A stretch of DNA of 64,000 bases from an uncultured Collinsella sp. (lineage in GTDB: Bacteria; Actinomycetota; Coriobacteriia; Coriobacteriales; Coriobacteriaceae), in contig CAUGTZ010000006.1 of the NCBI GenBank assembly GCA_959602645.1, positions 53,435 through 117,434 of the forward strand, given 5' to 3'. The notes under the pieces were generated by a model that saw only the letters and a program-made list of their open reading frames with translations, did not search any database and had not been told where the DNA came from. Of this stretch, positions 16,230-25,241 are shown in pieces. The position numbers and the translations under genes are program-made. Each line of letters opens with the position of its first letter. Within the stretch, counting starts at the first letter, position 1.

Positions 16230-18512
16230 ATGGCACAAACCAGCAAAAAGATGCAGATCGTGTTTGCCTCGGCCGAGTGCGCACCGTTTGTTAAGACCGG
16301 TGGCCTGGGTGACGTGGCGGGCTCGCTGCCTGCGGCGCTTGTGCGCGCCGGCGCCGAGGTTATCGTGATGGTGCCCAAGTACGCCACCATCAAGGACGAG
16401 TACAAGGCGCAGATGGAGCACTTCTCCGACTTTTACGTGAGCCTGGGCTGGCGCAACGAGTACTGCGGTCTCGAGAAGCTCGAGCACGACGGCGTCACCT
16501 ATATGTTCATCGACAACGAGCGCTACTTTGCGCGCGACTATCCGTACGGCTTCTTTGATGACGGCGAGCGCTTTGCGTTCTTCTCCAAGGCCATCACCGA
16601 GAGTCTGCAGCACTTGCCGGCCGGTTTTGAGTGCGACATCCTGCACTGCAACGACTGGCAGACGGCACTGGCGCCCGTGTTCTTGCGCGAGTTCTACCAG
16701 GGCCTGCCGCTGTACGACCGCGTCAAGACCGTGTTCTCTATCCACAACGTGGCGTTCCAGGGCCAGTTTAGCGACACCGTGATGGAGGACATCCTGGGTG
16801 TGGCACACATTCCGGCGGCCGCCTCGCAGCTGCGTTGCGACGCCTGCAGCATCAACTACATGCTGGGCGCGCTGCGCTATGCCGATGCCATCACCACGGT
16901 GAGCCCCACCTATGCCAACGAGATCCAGACGCCCGAATTTGGCGAGGGCCTGGACGGCGTGCTGCGCGAGCGCTCCTATGCGCTGCAGGGCATTTTGAAT
17001 GGCATTGACGTGGCGGGCTTTGACCCGGCGACCGACAAGCGCATTGCCGCCAACTACACGGTCGACGACCGCGCGGGCAAGGCCGTGTGCAAGGCCAGGC
17101 TGCAGGAGGAGCTGGGGCTCGAGGTTCGTGACGATCGTCCGCTCATGGTAATGGTCACGCGCCTGACGCGCCAGAAGGGCATGGACCTGGTCATGTACGC
17201 GCTCGACCGCATTTTGGCCGGCGGCGTGCAGGTGGCGGTGCTGGGCACCGGCGACCGCGACTACGAGGACGGTCTACGCTACTTCCAGGGCAAGTACCCC
17301 GGCACCATGGCCGCACGCATTGAGTTCGATCCGGCGCTGTCACAGCGCATGTATGCTGCCGCCGACATGTTCCTGATGCCTTCGAAGTTTGAGCCCTGCG
17401 GCCTGTCGCAGATCATCGCCATGCGCTACGGCACCCTGCCCATCGTGCGCGAGACCGGTGGTCTGAAGGACACGGTGATCCCGTATAACGAGTTTACCGG
17501 CGAGGGCACGGGCTTCTCGTTTAGCAACTTTAACGGCGACGAGATGGGCGACGCCGTGTTCCGTGCGGCACGCCTGTTCTGGGACAACCGCGAGGCGTGG
17601 AATCAGCTGGTCACGCAGGCCATGAGCCAGGACTTTAGCTGGACGCGCTCGGCCGACAAATATCTGGACCTGTACTTCTTTATGCACCCGGAGATTGAGA
17701 GGCCTGCGGCTGTTGTCGACGAGCCTGTGGTTGTGGCTGAGCCGGTGGCCGCTGAGGAGCCCAAGGCCGAGGCGAAGCCCGCTGCTGATGCCGAGGTTAA
17801 GCCCGCTGCGAAGCCTGCCGCTAAGAAGACGACGGCCCGCAAGACGACGGCTAAGAAGGCCACGGCGAGCAAGTCTACAACTGCGAGCAAGACCTCTGCA
17901 GCCAAGACCACTGCCACTAAGGCCACCGCTGCAAAGACGACTACAGCCAAGGGAACGACCACGCGCAAGCGCACGACCGCCGCTGCCAAGAAGGCCGCCG
18001 AGTCCGAGGCTGCTCCCGAGGCAAAGGCCGAGACTCCCGCCGTTGAGGCCAAACCGGCCGCCAAAGAGTCGGCTAAGACTGCTGCCAAGAAGGCAACAGC
18101 CGCCAAGAAGACCACGGCTACGAAATCGACGACCACGAAGGCTGCTACGACGAAGGCCGCCGCAAAGCCGGCCGCCAAAGTCGAGGAGACGCCCGCTGAG
18201 TCTAAGGCTGAGGAAGCTGTCGAGGCTAAGCCGGCCACCAAGACCACCACGCGCAAGCGCACCACTGCGACGGCAAAGAAGACCACGACCAAGGCCGCTG
18301 CTCCCAAGGCAGAGGCTAAGGCCGAGGAAAAGCCCGCAGTAAAGGCCGAGCCGACTCCGAAGGCCGCTGAGGCCAAGACCGATCCGAAGGCTACGGCAAA
18401 GGCCGAGCTCGCCAAGGAGGCCCCGGTCTCCCCCGCCGCTCCCACTGAGGAAAAGGCTCCTACCAAGAAGACCTCCGTCCGCAAGGCAACGGCCGCCCGC
18501 AAACGCCGCTAA
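16230..18512 (+). CDS. glgA: Glycogen synthase with a 270-residue histone-H1-like tail
   Basis: A 760-residue protein. The first about 490 residues are a normal GT5 glycogen synthase that adds glucose from ADP-glucose to the glucan: FASAECAPFVKTGGLGDVAG holds the ADP-glucose-binding KTGGL, followed by HCNDWQTALAPVF, TRLTRQKGMDLVMYAL and MPSKFEPCGLSQIIAMRYG. Ordinary GlgA ends there. Here the frame continues for about 270 residues made almost entirely of A, K, T, E and P in KKTTA, AAKPA and RKRTTA repeats, with basic and acidic stretches alternating. The reading frame is open throughout and the stop is followed at once by a terminator, so this is not an annotation artefact. The ATG at 16230 has GGGAG 5 bases upstream. 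Confidence 0.93.
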   Translation: MAQTSKKMQIVFASAECAPFVKTGGLGDVAGSLPAALVRAGAEVIVMVPKYATIKDEYKAQMEHFSDFYVSLGWRNEYCGLEKLEHDGVTYMFIDNERYFARDYPYGFFDDGERFAFFSKAITESLQHLPAGFECDILHCNDWQTALAPVFLREFYQGLPLYDRVKTVFSIHNVAFQGQFSDTVMEDILGVAHIPAAASQLRCDACSINYMLGALRYADAITTVSPTYANEIQTPEFGEGLDGVLRERSYALQGILNGIDVAGFDPATDKRIAANYTVDDRAGKAVCKARLQEELGLEVRDDRPLMVMVTRLTRQKGMDLVMYALDRILAGGVQVAVLGTGDRDYEDGLRYFQGKYPGTMAARIEFDPALSQRMYAAADMFLMPSKFEPCGLSQIIAMRYGTLPIVRETGGLKDTVIPYNEFTGEGTGFSFSNFNGDEMGDAVFRAARLFWDNREAWNQLVTQAMSQDFSWTRSADKYLDLYFFMHPEIERPAAVVDEPVVVAEPVAAEEPKAEAKPAADAEVKPAAKPAAKKTTARKTTAKKATASKSTTASKTSAAKTTATKATAAKTTTAKGTTTRKRTTAAAKKAAESEAAPEAKAETPAVEAKPAAKESAKTAAKKATAAKKTTATKSTTTKAATTKAAAKPAAKVEETPAESKAEEAVEAKPATKTTTRKRTTATAKKTTTKAAAPKAEAKAEEKPAVKAEPTPKAAEAKTDPKATAKAELAKEAPVSPAAPTEEKAPTKKTSVRKATAARKRR

Positions 18513-18543
18513 TCCTGACGATTAAAACTTAATCCTCACCGCA

Positions 18544-18578
18544 AAAGAGGGCGCCCCAAGCAGGCGCCCTCTTCTTGG
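18544..18578 (+). terminator. Rho-independent terminator after glgA
   Basis: An 11-bp stem (AAGAGGGCGCC with GGCGCCCTCTT), loop CCAAGCA, then CTT. It begins about 30 bp past the glgA stop. Confidence 0.85.
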
Positions 18579-18601
18579 TTGAACTTCGTATTAAAAAGAG
18601 G

Positions 18602-18737
18602 CCCGGTTTACTACGACAAAATGGCTCCGGCCGACCACAACGAGCAATCTACAAAATTGGCAACGCTTCTACCTGCGGTTTTAATATCACCAAATTGACT
18701 GTGGTCGAGATCATTCAATTCATCGTAGTAAACCGGG
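18602..18737. repeat. Long nested inverted repeat between glgA and the amylase fusion gene
   Basis: Outer arms of 15 bp (18602-18616 with 18723-18737, CCCGGTTTACTACGA and its complement) enclose inner arms CGACCACA (18632-18639) and TGTGGTCG (18700-18707), then a weaker innermost pair around ACAAAATTGG and CCAAATTG. No open frame is inside. It is read as a miniature palindromic element or structured RNA. Confidence 0.65.
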
Positions 18738-18941
18738 GTACTTTCGTTTGGCTACAAATAGTATCGGTATAGGCGTTTTTGAATATCGCGATAATTTGGA
18801 TGGTAAAACGATTTTCTAGGACAACCGTTCGCCGATAATGAGCGGCTGTAGTTTATACAACTAAAGTGCAACGATATACTTAAGTACTGTGCGTTAAACC
18901 CATGGCCCGCTGGCCATGATTGTATAGAACTGGACCGTACT
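18738..18941 (+). promoter_or_regulatory. Upstream region of the GH13-GH77 gene
   Basis: An AT-richer spacer holding a TGGTAAAA half-site (18801-18808) like the paired operators before glgB. It also holds several TATA-like stretches, including GTATAG about 20 bp before the start codon. A specific promoter could not be fixed. Confidence 0.3.
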
Positions 18942-21900
18942 ATGAGATTGATTCACAACAGCCGTCTGCCGCAGTTTCGCACTCCATTTGGCGCTGTGAC
19001 CACTGGAACTTCCGTTGCACTCTCGGTGATTTTGGAGGATGCCGATCCCAACCAGGCAACGCTCACCCTGCGCACCTGGGTCGATGAAGTCGGCGAGACC
19101 CTGATTCCAATGGAGCACGAAGGTGATGGCATTTTTACCGGCGAGCTCAAATGCACTGAACCTTGTCTGGTGTGGTACAGCTTTATCTGTAGTATCGAGG
19201 GCCAGCCCGAGGTTCGCCTGGGCGCACCGCAGGGCCGCACCGGCGGCGAGGGCGTAACCTACGACTACGCCGAGGTGCCGTCCTTCCAGATTACCGTCTA
19301 TAAGCACCGCGAGAACCGCCCCGTCTGGTACGAGCGCGGCATGGTGTACCAGATCTTCCCCGACCGCTATGCCCGCGACGAAAACTGGCACGAGCGCACG
19401 CTGGCCGAGGTTGAAAAACCGCGCAACGGAATCCAGCGCCGCATGATCGAGGACTGGAACGAGCCGCCCGTATACGAGCGCGCCGAGGACGGCTCCATCA
19501 AGACCTGGGACTTCTATGGCGGCTCGCTCAAGGGTATCCAAAATGACCTGCCCCGCATCGCGGAGCTGGGCTTCACGGCCATTTACCTCAACCCCATCTT
19601 TGAGGCCGCGAGCAACCACCGCTACGACACCGCCGACTACACCAAGATCGACCCGATCCTGGGCACCGAGCAGGACTTTACCGAGCTGTGCCAGGCAGCC
19701 GAGAAGCTGGGCATCTCCATCATCCTGGACGGCGTCTTTAACCATACGGGCGATGACTCGATCTATTTCAACCGCTACGGCAACTACCCCGGCGTGGGCG
19801 CCTGGCAGAGCGAGGATTCGCCGTGGCGCGATGCGTTTTATTTCCACGAGGACGGCTCGTATGACTGCTGGTGGGGCGTGGGCAACATGCCCGCCATCAA
19901 TGAGAGCTCCGAGCTGGTACGCGAGCGGCTCCTGGGCAAGGACGGCGTGATCCGTAAATGGCTACGTGCCGGCGCTCATGGCTGGCGCCTGGACGTGGCC
20001 GACGAGCTTTCCGACGACTTCCTGGCCGAGATAAAAAAGGCCGTGCTCGCCGAGAAGCCTGACGCACTGTTGCTCGGCGAAGTCTGGGAAGACGCCTCTA
20101 ACAAGATTAGCTACGGCCATCTGCGCCGCTACCTGCAGGGATCCGAGCTGGACTCTGCTATGGATTACCCCTTCCGCGACATGGTCATCGGCTTTTTGAT
20201 GGGCTACAAGAACGCCTACGAGGCAGCCGAGGATATCGAAACCCTGCGCGAGAACTACCCGAGCGAGGCATTGTCCTGCGCGCTCAATCTGCTTTCGAGC
20301 CACGACCGCCCGCGTATCATCTCGGTGCTCGGCGGCGGCCCTGACGAGTCGCAGCTGCCCGAGTGCGAGCGCAGCAAGTGGCGTCTGGACGAGAACTCGA
20401 TGGGCCTGGCCAAGAGCCGTTTTTGGCTTGCAACGCTCATGCAGATGACCTTCCCCGGCGTGCCTTCGATCTACTACGGCGACGAATACGGCCTGGAGGG
20501 CCTTACCGATCCGGGCAACCGCCGCACGCTGTCGACCAAGGACCAACTGCACGACTTCGACACGCTGGCTATTGTCAAGAACGCCTCCGCCGTACGCCGC
20601 GCACTGCCGTTTATGATCGACGGCGAGATCAAGGCCTTCGCGCTCAACGACGAGGTGCTGGCATACAACCGCACGGGCAGGGATGGCGAGTCCGCGACGG
20701 TTATCATCAACCGTAGTCTGCGCAATTCGCACCGCGTGACGATTCCGGCGCTCGCCGAATGCGCGAGTGACGTGATCAGCGGTCACGAGTGCGAGATCCA
20801 CAACGGCACGGTCACGCTCGATCTGTATCCGCTGGGCTCGTCGATCATCTATCATCATGCCGAGCAGCGCCTGCAGGAGCCGCTCGATCACGGCGCAGGC
20901 GTTGTGTGCCATATCACCTCGGTACCGACCGATGACGGCAAGCCCGGCACGATCGGCGCACCCACGCGTCGCTTTATCGACCATCTGTCCGCTATGGGCA
21001 TGCGCTACTGGCAGGTCCTGCCCGTCAACCCGACGGATTTCTTCCGCTCCCCCTATGCCGGGCCCTCGGCTTTTGCTGGCAATATCGACCTGCTGCCCGA
21101 GAGTCACAAGGAGCTAGCCGCCGACTTTGAGACATGGAAGGCCCGTGGCGGCGAGGATGCCGATCCGCTCTACACCGCGTTTAAACATCGCAACGCCGAT
21201 TGGCTCGAGAAATACTGCGTCTATATGGCCGTTAAGAAGTACTTTGAGGGCGAGTCGCGCCACGATTGGCCGACGGATGTCGCGCGCTACAACGAGCACC
21301 TGATTGACGACAAGCGTTTCCACGACGAGGCAGAGCTGCAGGCGTACATGCAGTACCGCTTTGACTTAGCCTGGTGCGAGCTCATGAACTACGCGCACAA
21401 GAAGGGCATCGAGGTCATCGGCGATATCCCGATGTATGTCTCGGACGATTCGGCCGATGCATGGAGCGAGCCCGAGAACTTCTGGTTGTCCGATACCGGC
21501 AAAGCGATTGAGATTTCCGGTGCGCCGCCCGACAACTTTGCGCCCGAGGGCCAGGTGTGGGGCAACCCCACCTTCCGTTGGGATCACATGAAGCAGAACG
21601 GCTATAGCTGGTGGATGGACCGTCTGCGTCGCGCGTTCTCGCTCTACGACCGCGTGCGTCTGGACCACTTCCTGGGCTTCCACAGCTACTTTAGCATCCC
21701 CGCCGGCAAGGCCTGTGCCGATGGCCGCTGGCTTGCGGGCCCGGGCAAAGACCTGTTCCAGACCGCCTATGACGAGCTGGGTCCGCTCAACTTTATCGCC
21801 GAGGACTTGGGCTATCTGACGCCCGGTGTTCGCGCCATGGCATCGACCTGCGGTTTCCCCGGTATGGACGTACTGGAGTTTAGCGATTACGACGTTCGTT

Positions 21901-22238
21901 GCGGCGTGCACCCTACGCCCGGCAAGATCCTGTACACATCGACGCATGACACGTCGACGCTCGCGGGTTGGTGCACGCGCTCCTTTGCGGGCGGCGACGA
22001 GCCGAGCGGTGTTGAGGTGGCAGCCAAGCTGATGAGCGACGCGCTGACAAGCGACGCTCCCCTGGTGATGATGCCGCTGCAGGACGTGCTGGGGCTTGGC
22101 GACGACACGCGCATGAACGTACCGGGCGTGGCCACGGGCAACTGGACCTGGCAGGCTGACGAGGCCGACGTTGCGGCCGCTGAGGGCAAAACCGCACAGC
22201 TCCTGCGCAACACGCATAGATTCTGGGGTGAAGCGTGA
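18942..22238 (+). CDS. Fused GH13 amylase/neopullulanase and GH77 4-alpha-glucanotransferase
   Basis: A 1098-residue two-enzyme protein. Residues 1 to about 635 are a neopullulanase-like GH13 enzyme: an N-terminal beta domain, MVYQIFPDRYARDENWHE, YDTADYTKIDPILGTEQDF, the nucleophile block GWRLDVADELSDD, the acid/base block LLLGEVWEDASN and SSHDRPRI. From about residue 640 comes a complete MalQ: MGMRYWQVLPVNPTDFFRSP, VIGDIPMYVSDDSADAW, nucleophile VRLDHFLGFHSYF, acid/base FIAEDLGYLTPGV and STHDTSTLAGW. Family knowledge gives hydrolysis of maltodextrins or branched glucans plus disproportionation of the products. The two activities on one chain would process chains left by GlgP. All catalytic residues look present in both halves. 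Confidence 0.93.
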   Translation: MRLIHNSRLPQFRTPFGAVTTGTSVALSVILEDADPNQATLTLRTWVDEVGETLIPMEHEGDGIFTGELKCTEPCLVWYSFICSIEGQPEVRLGAPQGRTGGEGVTYDYAEVPSFQITVYKHRENRPVWYERGMVYQIFPDRYARDENWHERTLAEVEKPRNGIQRRMIEDWNEPPVYERAEDGSIKTWDFYGGSLKGIQNDLPRIAELGFTAIYLNPIFEAASNHRYDTADYTKIDPILGTEQDFTELCQAAEKLGISIILDGVFNHTGDDSIYFNRYGNYPGVGAWQSEDSPWRDAFYFHEDGSYDCWWGVGNMPAINESSELVRERLLGKDGVIRKWLRAGAHGWRLDVADELSDDFLAEIKKAVLAEKPDALLLGEVWEDASNKISYGHLRRYLQGSELDSAMDYPFRDMVIGFLMGYKNAYEAAEDIETLRENYPSEALSCALNLLSSHDRPRIISVLGGGPDESQLPECERSKWRLDENSMGLAKSRFWLATLMQMTFPGVPSIYYGDEYGLEGLTDPGNRRTLSTKDQLHDFDTLAIVKNASAVRRALPFMIDGEIKAFALNDEVLAYNRTGRDGESATVIINRSLRNSHRVTIPALAECASDVISGHECEIHNGTVTLDLYPLGSSIIYHHAEQRLQEPLDHGAGVVCHITSVPTDDGKPGTIGAPTRRFIDHLSAMGMRYWQVLPVNPTDFFRSPYAGPSAFAGNIDLLPESHKELAADFETWKARGGEDADPLYTAFKHRNADWLEKYCVYMAVKKYFEGESRHDWPTDVARYNEHLIDDKRFHDEAELQAYMQYRFDLAWCELMNYAHKKGIEVIGDIPMYVSDDSADAWSEPENFWLSDTGKAIEISGAPPDNFAPEGQVWGNPTFRWDHMKQNGYSWWMDRLRRAFSLYDRVRLDHFLGFHSYFSIPAGKACADGRWLAGPGKDLFQTAYDELGPLNFIAEDLGYLTPGVRAMASTCGFPGMDVLEFSDYDVRCGVHPTPGKILYTSTHDTSTLAGWCTRSFAGGDEPSGVEVAAKLMSDALTSDAPLVMMPLQDVLGLGDDTRMNVPGVATGNWTWQADEADVAAAEGKTAQLLRNTHRFWGEA

Positions 22239-22282
22239 TAAAACGCCCGATATAGGGTACAGTTACAGACGTTTGAATTTTT

Positions 22283-22308
22283 GCGGGCAGAGTAATCTGC
22301 CCGCTTTG
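22283..22308 (+). terminator. Terminator-like hairpin before the FmdB gene
   Basis: A 9-bp stem GCGGGCAGA with TCTGCCCGC (22283-22291, 22296-22304) and a 4-base loop, followed by only TTTG. It probably ends the amylase transcript; the short T-run leaves some doubt. Confidence 0.6.
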
Positions 22309-22326
22309 TGCTGAAAAGGAAGTACT

Positions 22327-22563
22327 ATGGCGCGCTACGATTACAAGTGCTCGAGCTGCGGCAACGTGTTTGAGGTTGAGCATCCCATGTCCGAGACTCC
22401 AGAGGTCGTGTGCCCGAGCTGCGGTGCCCCGGCGGCCAAGACGTTCTCGGCTAGCGGCATCAAGTTTGAGGGCAGCGGCTTCTACAACACCGACCAGCGA
22501 AGCGGCGGCTCCAGCACCAGCGCCACGAGTGGCTGCTGCGCCAACTGCCCGCACAGCCACTAG
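22327..22563 (+). CDS. FmdB-family small zinc-ribbon protein
   Basis: A 78-residue protein starting MARYDYKCSSCGNVFEV with a second cysteine pair in VVCPSCGAPAAKTFS, forming the rubredoxin-like CxxC...CxxC zinc ribbon of the FmdB putative regulatory family. The C-terminus is rich in serine and glycine and ends with an extra CCANCPHSH cluster that could bind metal as well. AAAAGGAAGTACT precedes the ATG. The cellular role of the family is not established; it is often found as a lone small gene. It has its own terminator downstream and appears to be monocistronic. Confidence 0.88.
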   Translation: MARYDYKCSSCGNVFEVEHPMSETPEVVCPSCGAPAAKTFSASGIKFEGSGFYNTDQRSGGSSTSATSGCCANCPHSH

Positions 22564-22568
22564 AAACC

Positions 22569-22610
22569 AATCAGCCCCGCGACCAACACCAATCGCGGGG
22601 CTGATTCTTT
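22569..22610 (+). terminator. Rho-independent terminator after the FmdB gene
   Basis: A 14-bp perfect stem (22569-22582 with 22593-22606, AATCAGCCCCGCGA and its complement), 10-nt loop, then CTTT. It starts 6 bp past the stop and lies between convergent genes, so it may also stop the rsmB transcript. Confidence 0.85.
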
Positions 22611-22631
22611 AGCTGCCCAGGTTTCCTTATG

Positions 22632-22698
22632 AGTTGCGGTGAAATAAGGACTGTTTGGCGGGCAGAAGCCGCTATTCAATCCCTATTTCACCGCAACT
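22632..22698. repeat. Inverted repeat, copy 1 of a TTGCGGTGAAATA family
   Basis: Arms of about 19 bp (22632-22650 with 22680-22698; AGTTGCGGTGAAATA and its complement) flank a 29-bp loop. A second copy with the same outer sequence but a different loop is at 38950-39012. Both lie between convergent genes. Confidence 0.75.
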
Positions 22699-22704
22699 TA
22701 GTCG

Positions 22705-24105
22705 TTACTTGTGGACCAGGCGGGCGCAGAAGTGGCCGTCGTAGGAGTCGGCGTTTACCGGCACGCTTTGGAAGAGGCCTCGATCGTTCTGGCGTACGGA
22801 TACGAGCTTCTTGGCCTGATCGAACTCGGGGAGTTGCAGAATCTGCGCCTCGGAGAGCGGCTCCAGGCTAAAACCGGTGCCCTCGGGAGAGTTCAGGAAC
22901 GCTTCCACGACCTGTGTGTTCTCCTCGTCGAAGACCGAGCATGTCGCATAGATAAGCTCGCCACCAGCAGCCACGCGCGCAGCGGCTTCCTTGAGCATCG
23001 TCAGCTGCAGCTTGGGCAGCTCAACCGTCACATCCTTTTCGGTCAGGCGCCACGGGATCTCGGGATGACGACGCATGGTTCCGGTGCCAGAGCACGGCGC
23101 ATCGATAAAGACTGTGTCGAACTTAACCGGCTCGCCAAGCATGGCATCAAACGATGTGAGCACCTCATCAAGCTCGCAAGCATCACCAGAAACCGTACGA
23201 ACGCCCTGAATACCGGCCTTATGCAGGCGAGCGAGATTCAGATCGCACTTGCGATCATGCAGATCGAGCGCCGTATGCTGACGCTCATAGCCCGTACGCT
23301 TGGCCTGGCACATCATCACATAGGTCTTGGTGCCACGACCGGCACCAATCTCAAGGCAGCTACCAGGGCGCGTGGCAGCTGTGGCGATAAGTTGCGCGTT
23401 GAGATCAGATGCCACCGCGGCAGCACGCTCAAACGCACCCGAAGCAACGGTAACCTGGGCATCAACCGGGGCATGGCAGCCCGGGAAGACAGGTGCGACG
23501 AGCTGCGAGATATACGGATCGGGCTTGGAAGCAAAAGCGTTCTCATGCAGGGCCAGCGGCGCGGGGGCCAGATTGCCGGCAAAGTTAAGCGCACCCTCTG
23601 GCGTGTCAAACGATGCTATAATGCGAGCGCACAGCCATCGCGGCAAGCCCATCAGGCGAGACAGGCGAACCAAGCGTCGCTCAGACTCATCCACATCGGA
23701 CGCAGTAGCAAAGTCCTCAACATTGTCCGCAACCTTATGCAATACAGCATTGGCTAAGCCAGCGGCGGACTTAGCACCACTGCGAACGAGCTCAACTCCC
23801 TGACTTACGGCAACGCGGCCCGGCGTATGCAGATAGAGCATCTCGAAGGCCGAGATACGAAGCGCCATGCGAACACGCGGCGCAACCTTTTTGGGCTTAT
23901 CGAGAAACTGATCGAGCAACTCGTCCAAAATACCCTGCGTGGCGGCAACACCGAGCGCCAGGCGAGCGGCAAACGCAGAATCGCGCTGGTCAATGGCCTT
24001 GGCCGATGCGCGAGAGGACAGCACGTCGCGCGCATACATGCCGCGGCGATCGGCCTCCATCAGCACATCGAGCGCAAGCTTGCGCGCGGGAGACAGCTTG
24101 CTCAT
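22705..24105 (-). CDS. rsmB: 16S rRNA (cytosine-967-C5) methyltransferase
   Basis: A 466-residue protein with an N-terminal NusB-like RNA-binding domain (about residues 1-140: SPARKLALDVLMEADRRG) and a C-terminal SAM-dependent RsmB/Sun domain. The latter shows CLEIGAGRGTKTYVMMCQA, the DxPCSGTGTMRRHPEIPW block with the active-site cysteine, and ELIYATCSVFDEENTQVVEA with the second catalytic-type cysteine. It methylates C967 of 16S rRNA in family members. The ATG at 24105 overlaps the fmt stop by four bases (ATGA), giving translational coupling in the def-fmt-rsmB style cluster. Confidence 0.92.
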   Translation of the reverse strand: MSKLSPARKLALDVLMEADRRGMYARDVLSSRASAKAIDQRDSAFAARLALGVAATQGILDELLDQFLDKPKKVAPRVRMALRISAFEMLYLHTPGRVAVSQGVELVRSGAKSAAGLANAVLHKVADNVEDFATASDVDESERRLVRLSRLMGLPRWLCARIIASFDTPEGALNFAGNLAPAPLALHENAFASKPDPYISQLVAPVFPGCHAPVDAQVTVASGAFERAAAVASDLNAQLIATAATRPGSCLEIGAGRGTKTYVMMCQAKRTGYERQHTALDLHDRKCDLNLARLHKAGIQGVRTVSGDACELDEVLTSFDAMLGEPVKFDTVFIDAPCSGTGTMRRHPEIPWRLTEKDVTVELPKLQLTMLKEAAARVAAGGELIYATCSVFDEENTQVVEAFLNSPEGTGFSLEPLSEAQILQLPEFDQAKKLVSVRQNDRGLFQSVPVNADSYDGHFCARLVHK

Positions 24106-25022
24106 GACAAAACACTCCAGATAAGATCGGCACCCTGCAGGCCAGCAGCCCAAGCAGAAGCAGTCATAGCACGCTTGCCATCAGGCTTAACCTCGAGCAG
24201 TTCAACCGAGCCATCAGAAAGGCCCAGGTAAACACGCTTGGCCTTAACGAGAACCTGACCCTCGCCGAGCGACACATCAGCCGCCGCAGCATCGAGCACA
24301 CGCACGGTCTTGCCGGCAATCACGCAACGAGCAGGCGCGGTATCGGACGAAGCCAGCACATGACGCACGCAATCAAGCGCCGCCATCTGCGGATCCAAGC
24401 GCATCTCCTGCTTGGAAATCTTGGCAGCATGGGTGACGAGCGCCTCATCCTGTTCAGTCCACACGGCGGTGCCATCGGCAAGAGAAGGAAGCGTATCAGC
24501 CAGCAGTTTGCCGCCAAGCTCACCAAGCTCCATGGTCAGCGCCGCAGCATGCTTACCGGAAACCAACGTGGAAGCCTGAGCACAATAAGCACCAGTATCC
24601 ACGCCGTGCCCAATGCGCATGATAGAAACGCCAGCAACCTCATCACCAGCGAGAATCGCACGCTGAATAGGAGCAGCCCCACGCCAACGAGGCAGCAGCG
24701 AAGCATGAACATTCACAATACCAAGCGGCGCCATATGCAGCACCTCATCGGGCAAAATGCAACCATAGGCAGCCACACAGAAAATATCAGCCTGGGCAGC
24801 CTGGAGCACCTCAACAACCTCAGGCGTCATACGATTAGCCTCAACAACCGGCAACCCCAGCTCAAGCGCCTTGGCCTTAACAGGAGAAGGCTCAAGCTTC
24901 TTACCACGCCCACGAACAGCATCAGGACGAGTAACAACAAGCGCAATCTCGTTCCCAGCCTCAACAAGCGAAGTCAACGAAGGCACAGCAAAATCAGGCG
25001 TACCCATAAACACAATACGCAT
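24102..25022 (-). CDS. fmt: Methionyl-tRNA formyltransferase
   Basis: A 306-residue enzyme that formylates initiator Met-tRNA with 10-formyl-THF. It shows MRIVFMGTPDFAVPSLTSLV, the PVxxP-type region VVTRPDAVRGRGKKLEPSPV, and the catalytic block LGIVNVHASLLPRWRGAAPI with the family Asn-x-His-x-Ser-Leu-Leu-Pro. IMRIGHGVDTGAYCAQAS with the conserved aspartate follows. The C-terminal tRNA-binding domain is present. GAGAGGAGACTAACTTTT gives a clear ribosome site. It sits between def and rsmB, the widespread bacterial arrangement. Confidence 0.96.
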   Translation of the reverse strand: MRIVFMGTPDFAVPSLTSLVEAGNEIALVVTRPDAVRGRGKKLEPSPVKAKALELGLPVVEANRMTPEVVEVLQAAQADIFCVAAYGCILPDEVLHMAPLGIVNVHASLLPRWRGAAPIQRAILAGDEVAGVSIMRIGHGVDTGAYCAQASTLVSGKHAAALTMELGELGGKLLADTLPSLADGTAVWTEQDEALVTHAAKISKQEMRLDPQMAALDCVRHVLASSDTAPARCVIAGKTVRVLDAAAADVSLGEGQVLVKAKRVYLGLSDGSVELLEVKPDGKRAMTASAWAAGLQGADLIWSVLS

Positions 25023-25241
25023 AAAAGTTAGTCTCCTCTCAATAACGAGCCGAGACGGCTACAAAAGAAGCGTTCCAGGCCGCATGCGCGCCCAGCCGCA
25101 AGAACAATTCAACAAGAACAAATATACCCAAAAACAAAGAAAGAGCCGCATGAAAGCAGCTCCCTCTCAACAAAGTCCTATCAGCAAAGACGCCCATCCC
25201 TGGCCCAACGGCACCCGGGCGAACCGAGCCAGAACAACGCA

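Noticed and set aside
22632..22698. CRISPR repeat units at the two TTGCGGTGAAATA copies
   Set aside because: Only two copies 16 kb apart, each an inverted repeat with different loop, no spacer array and no cas genes.
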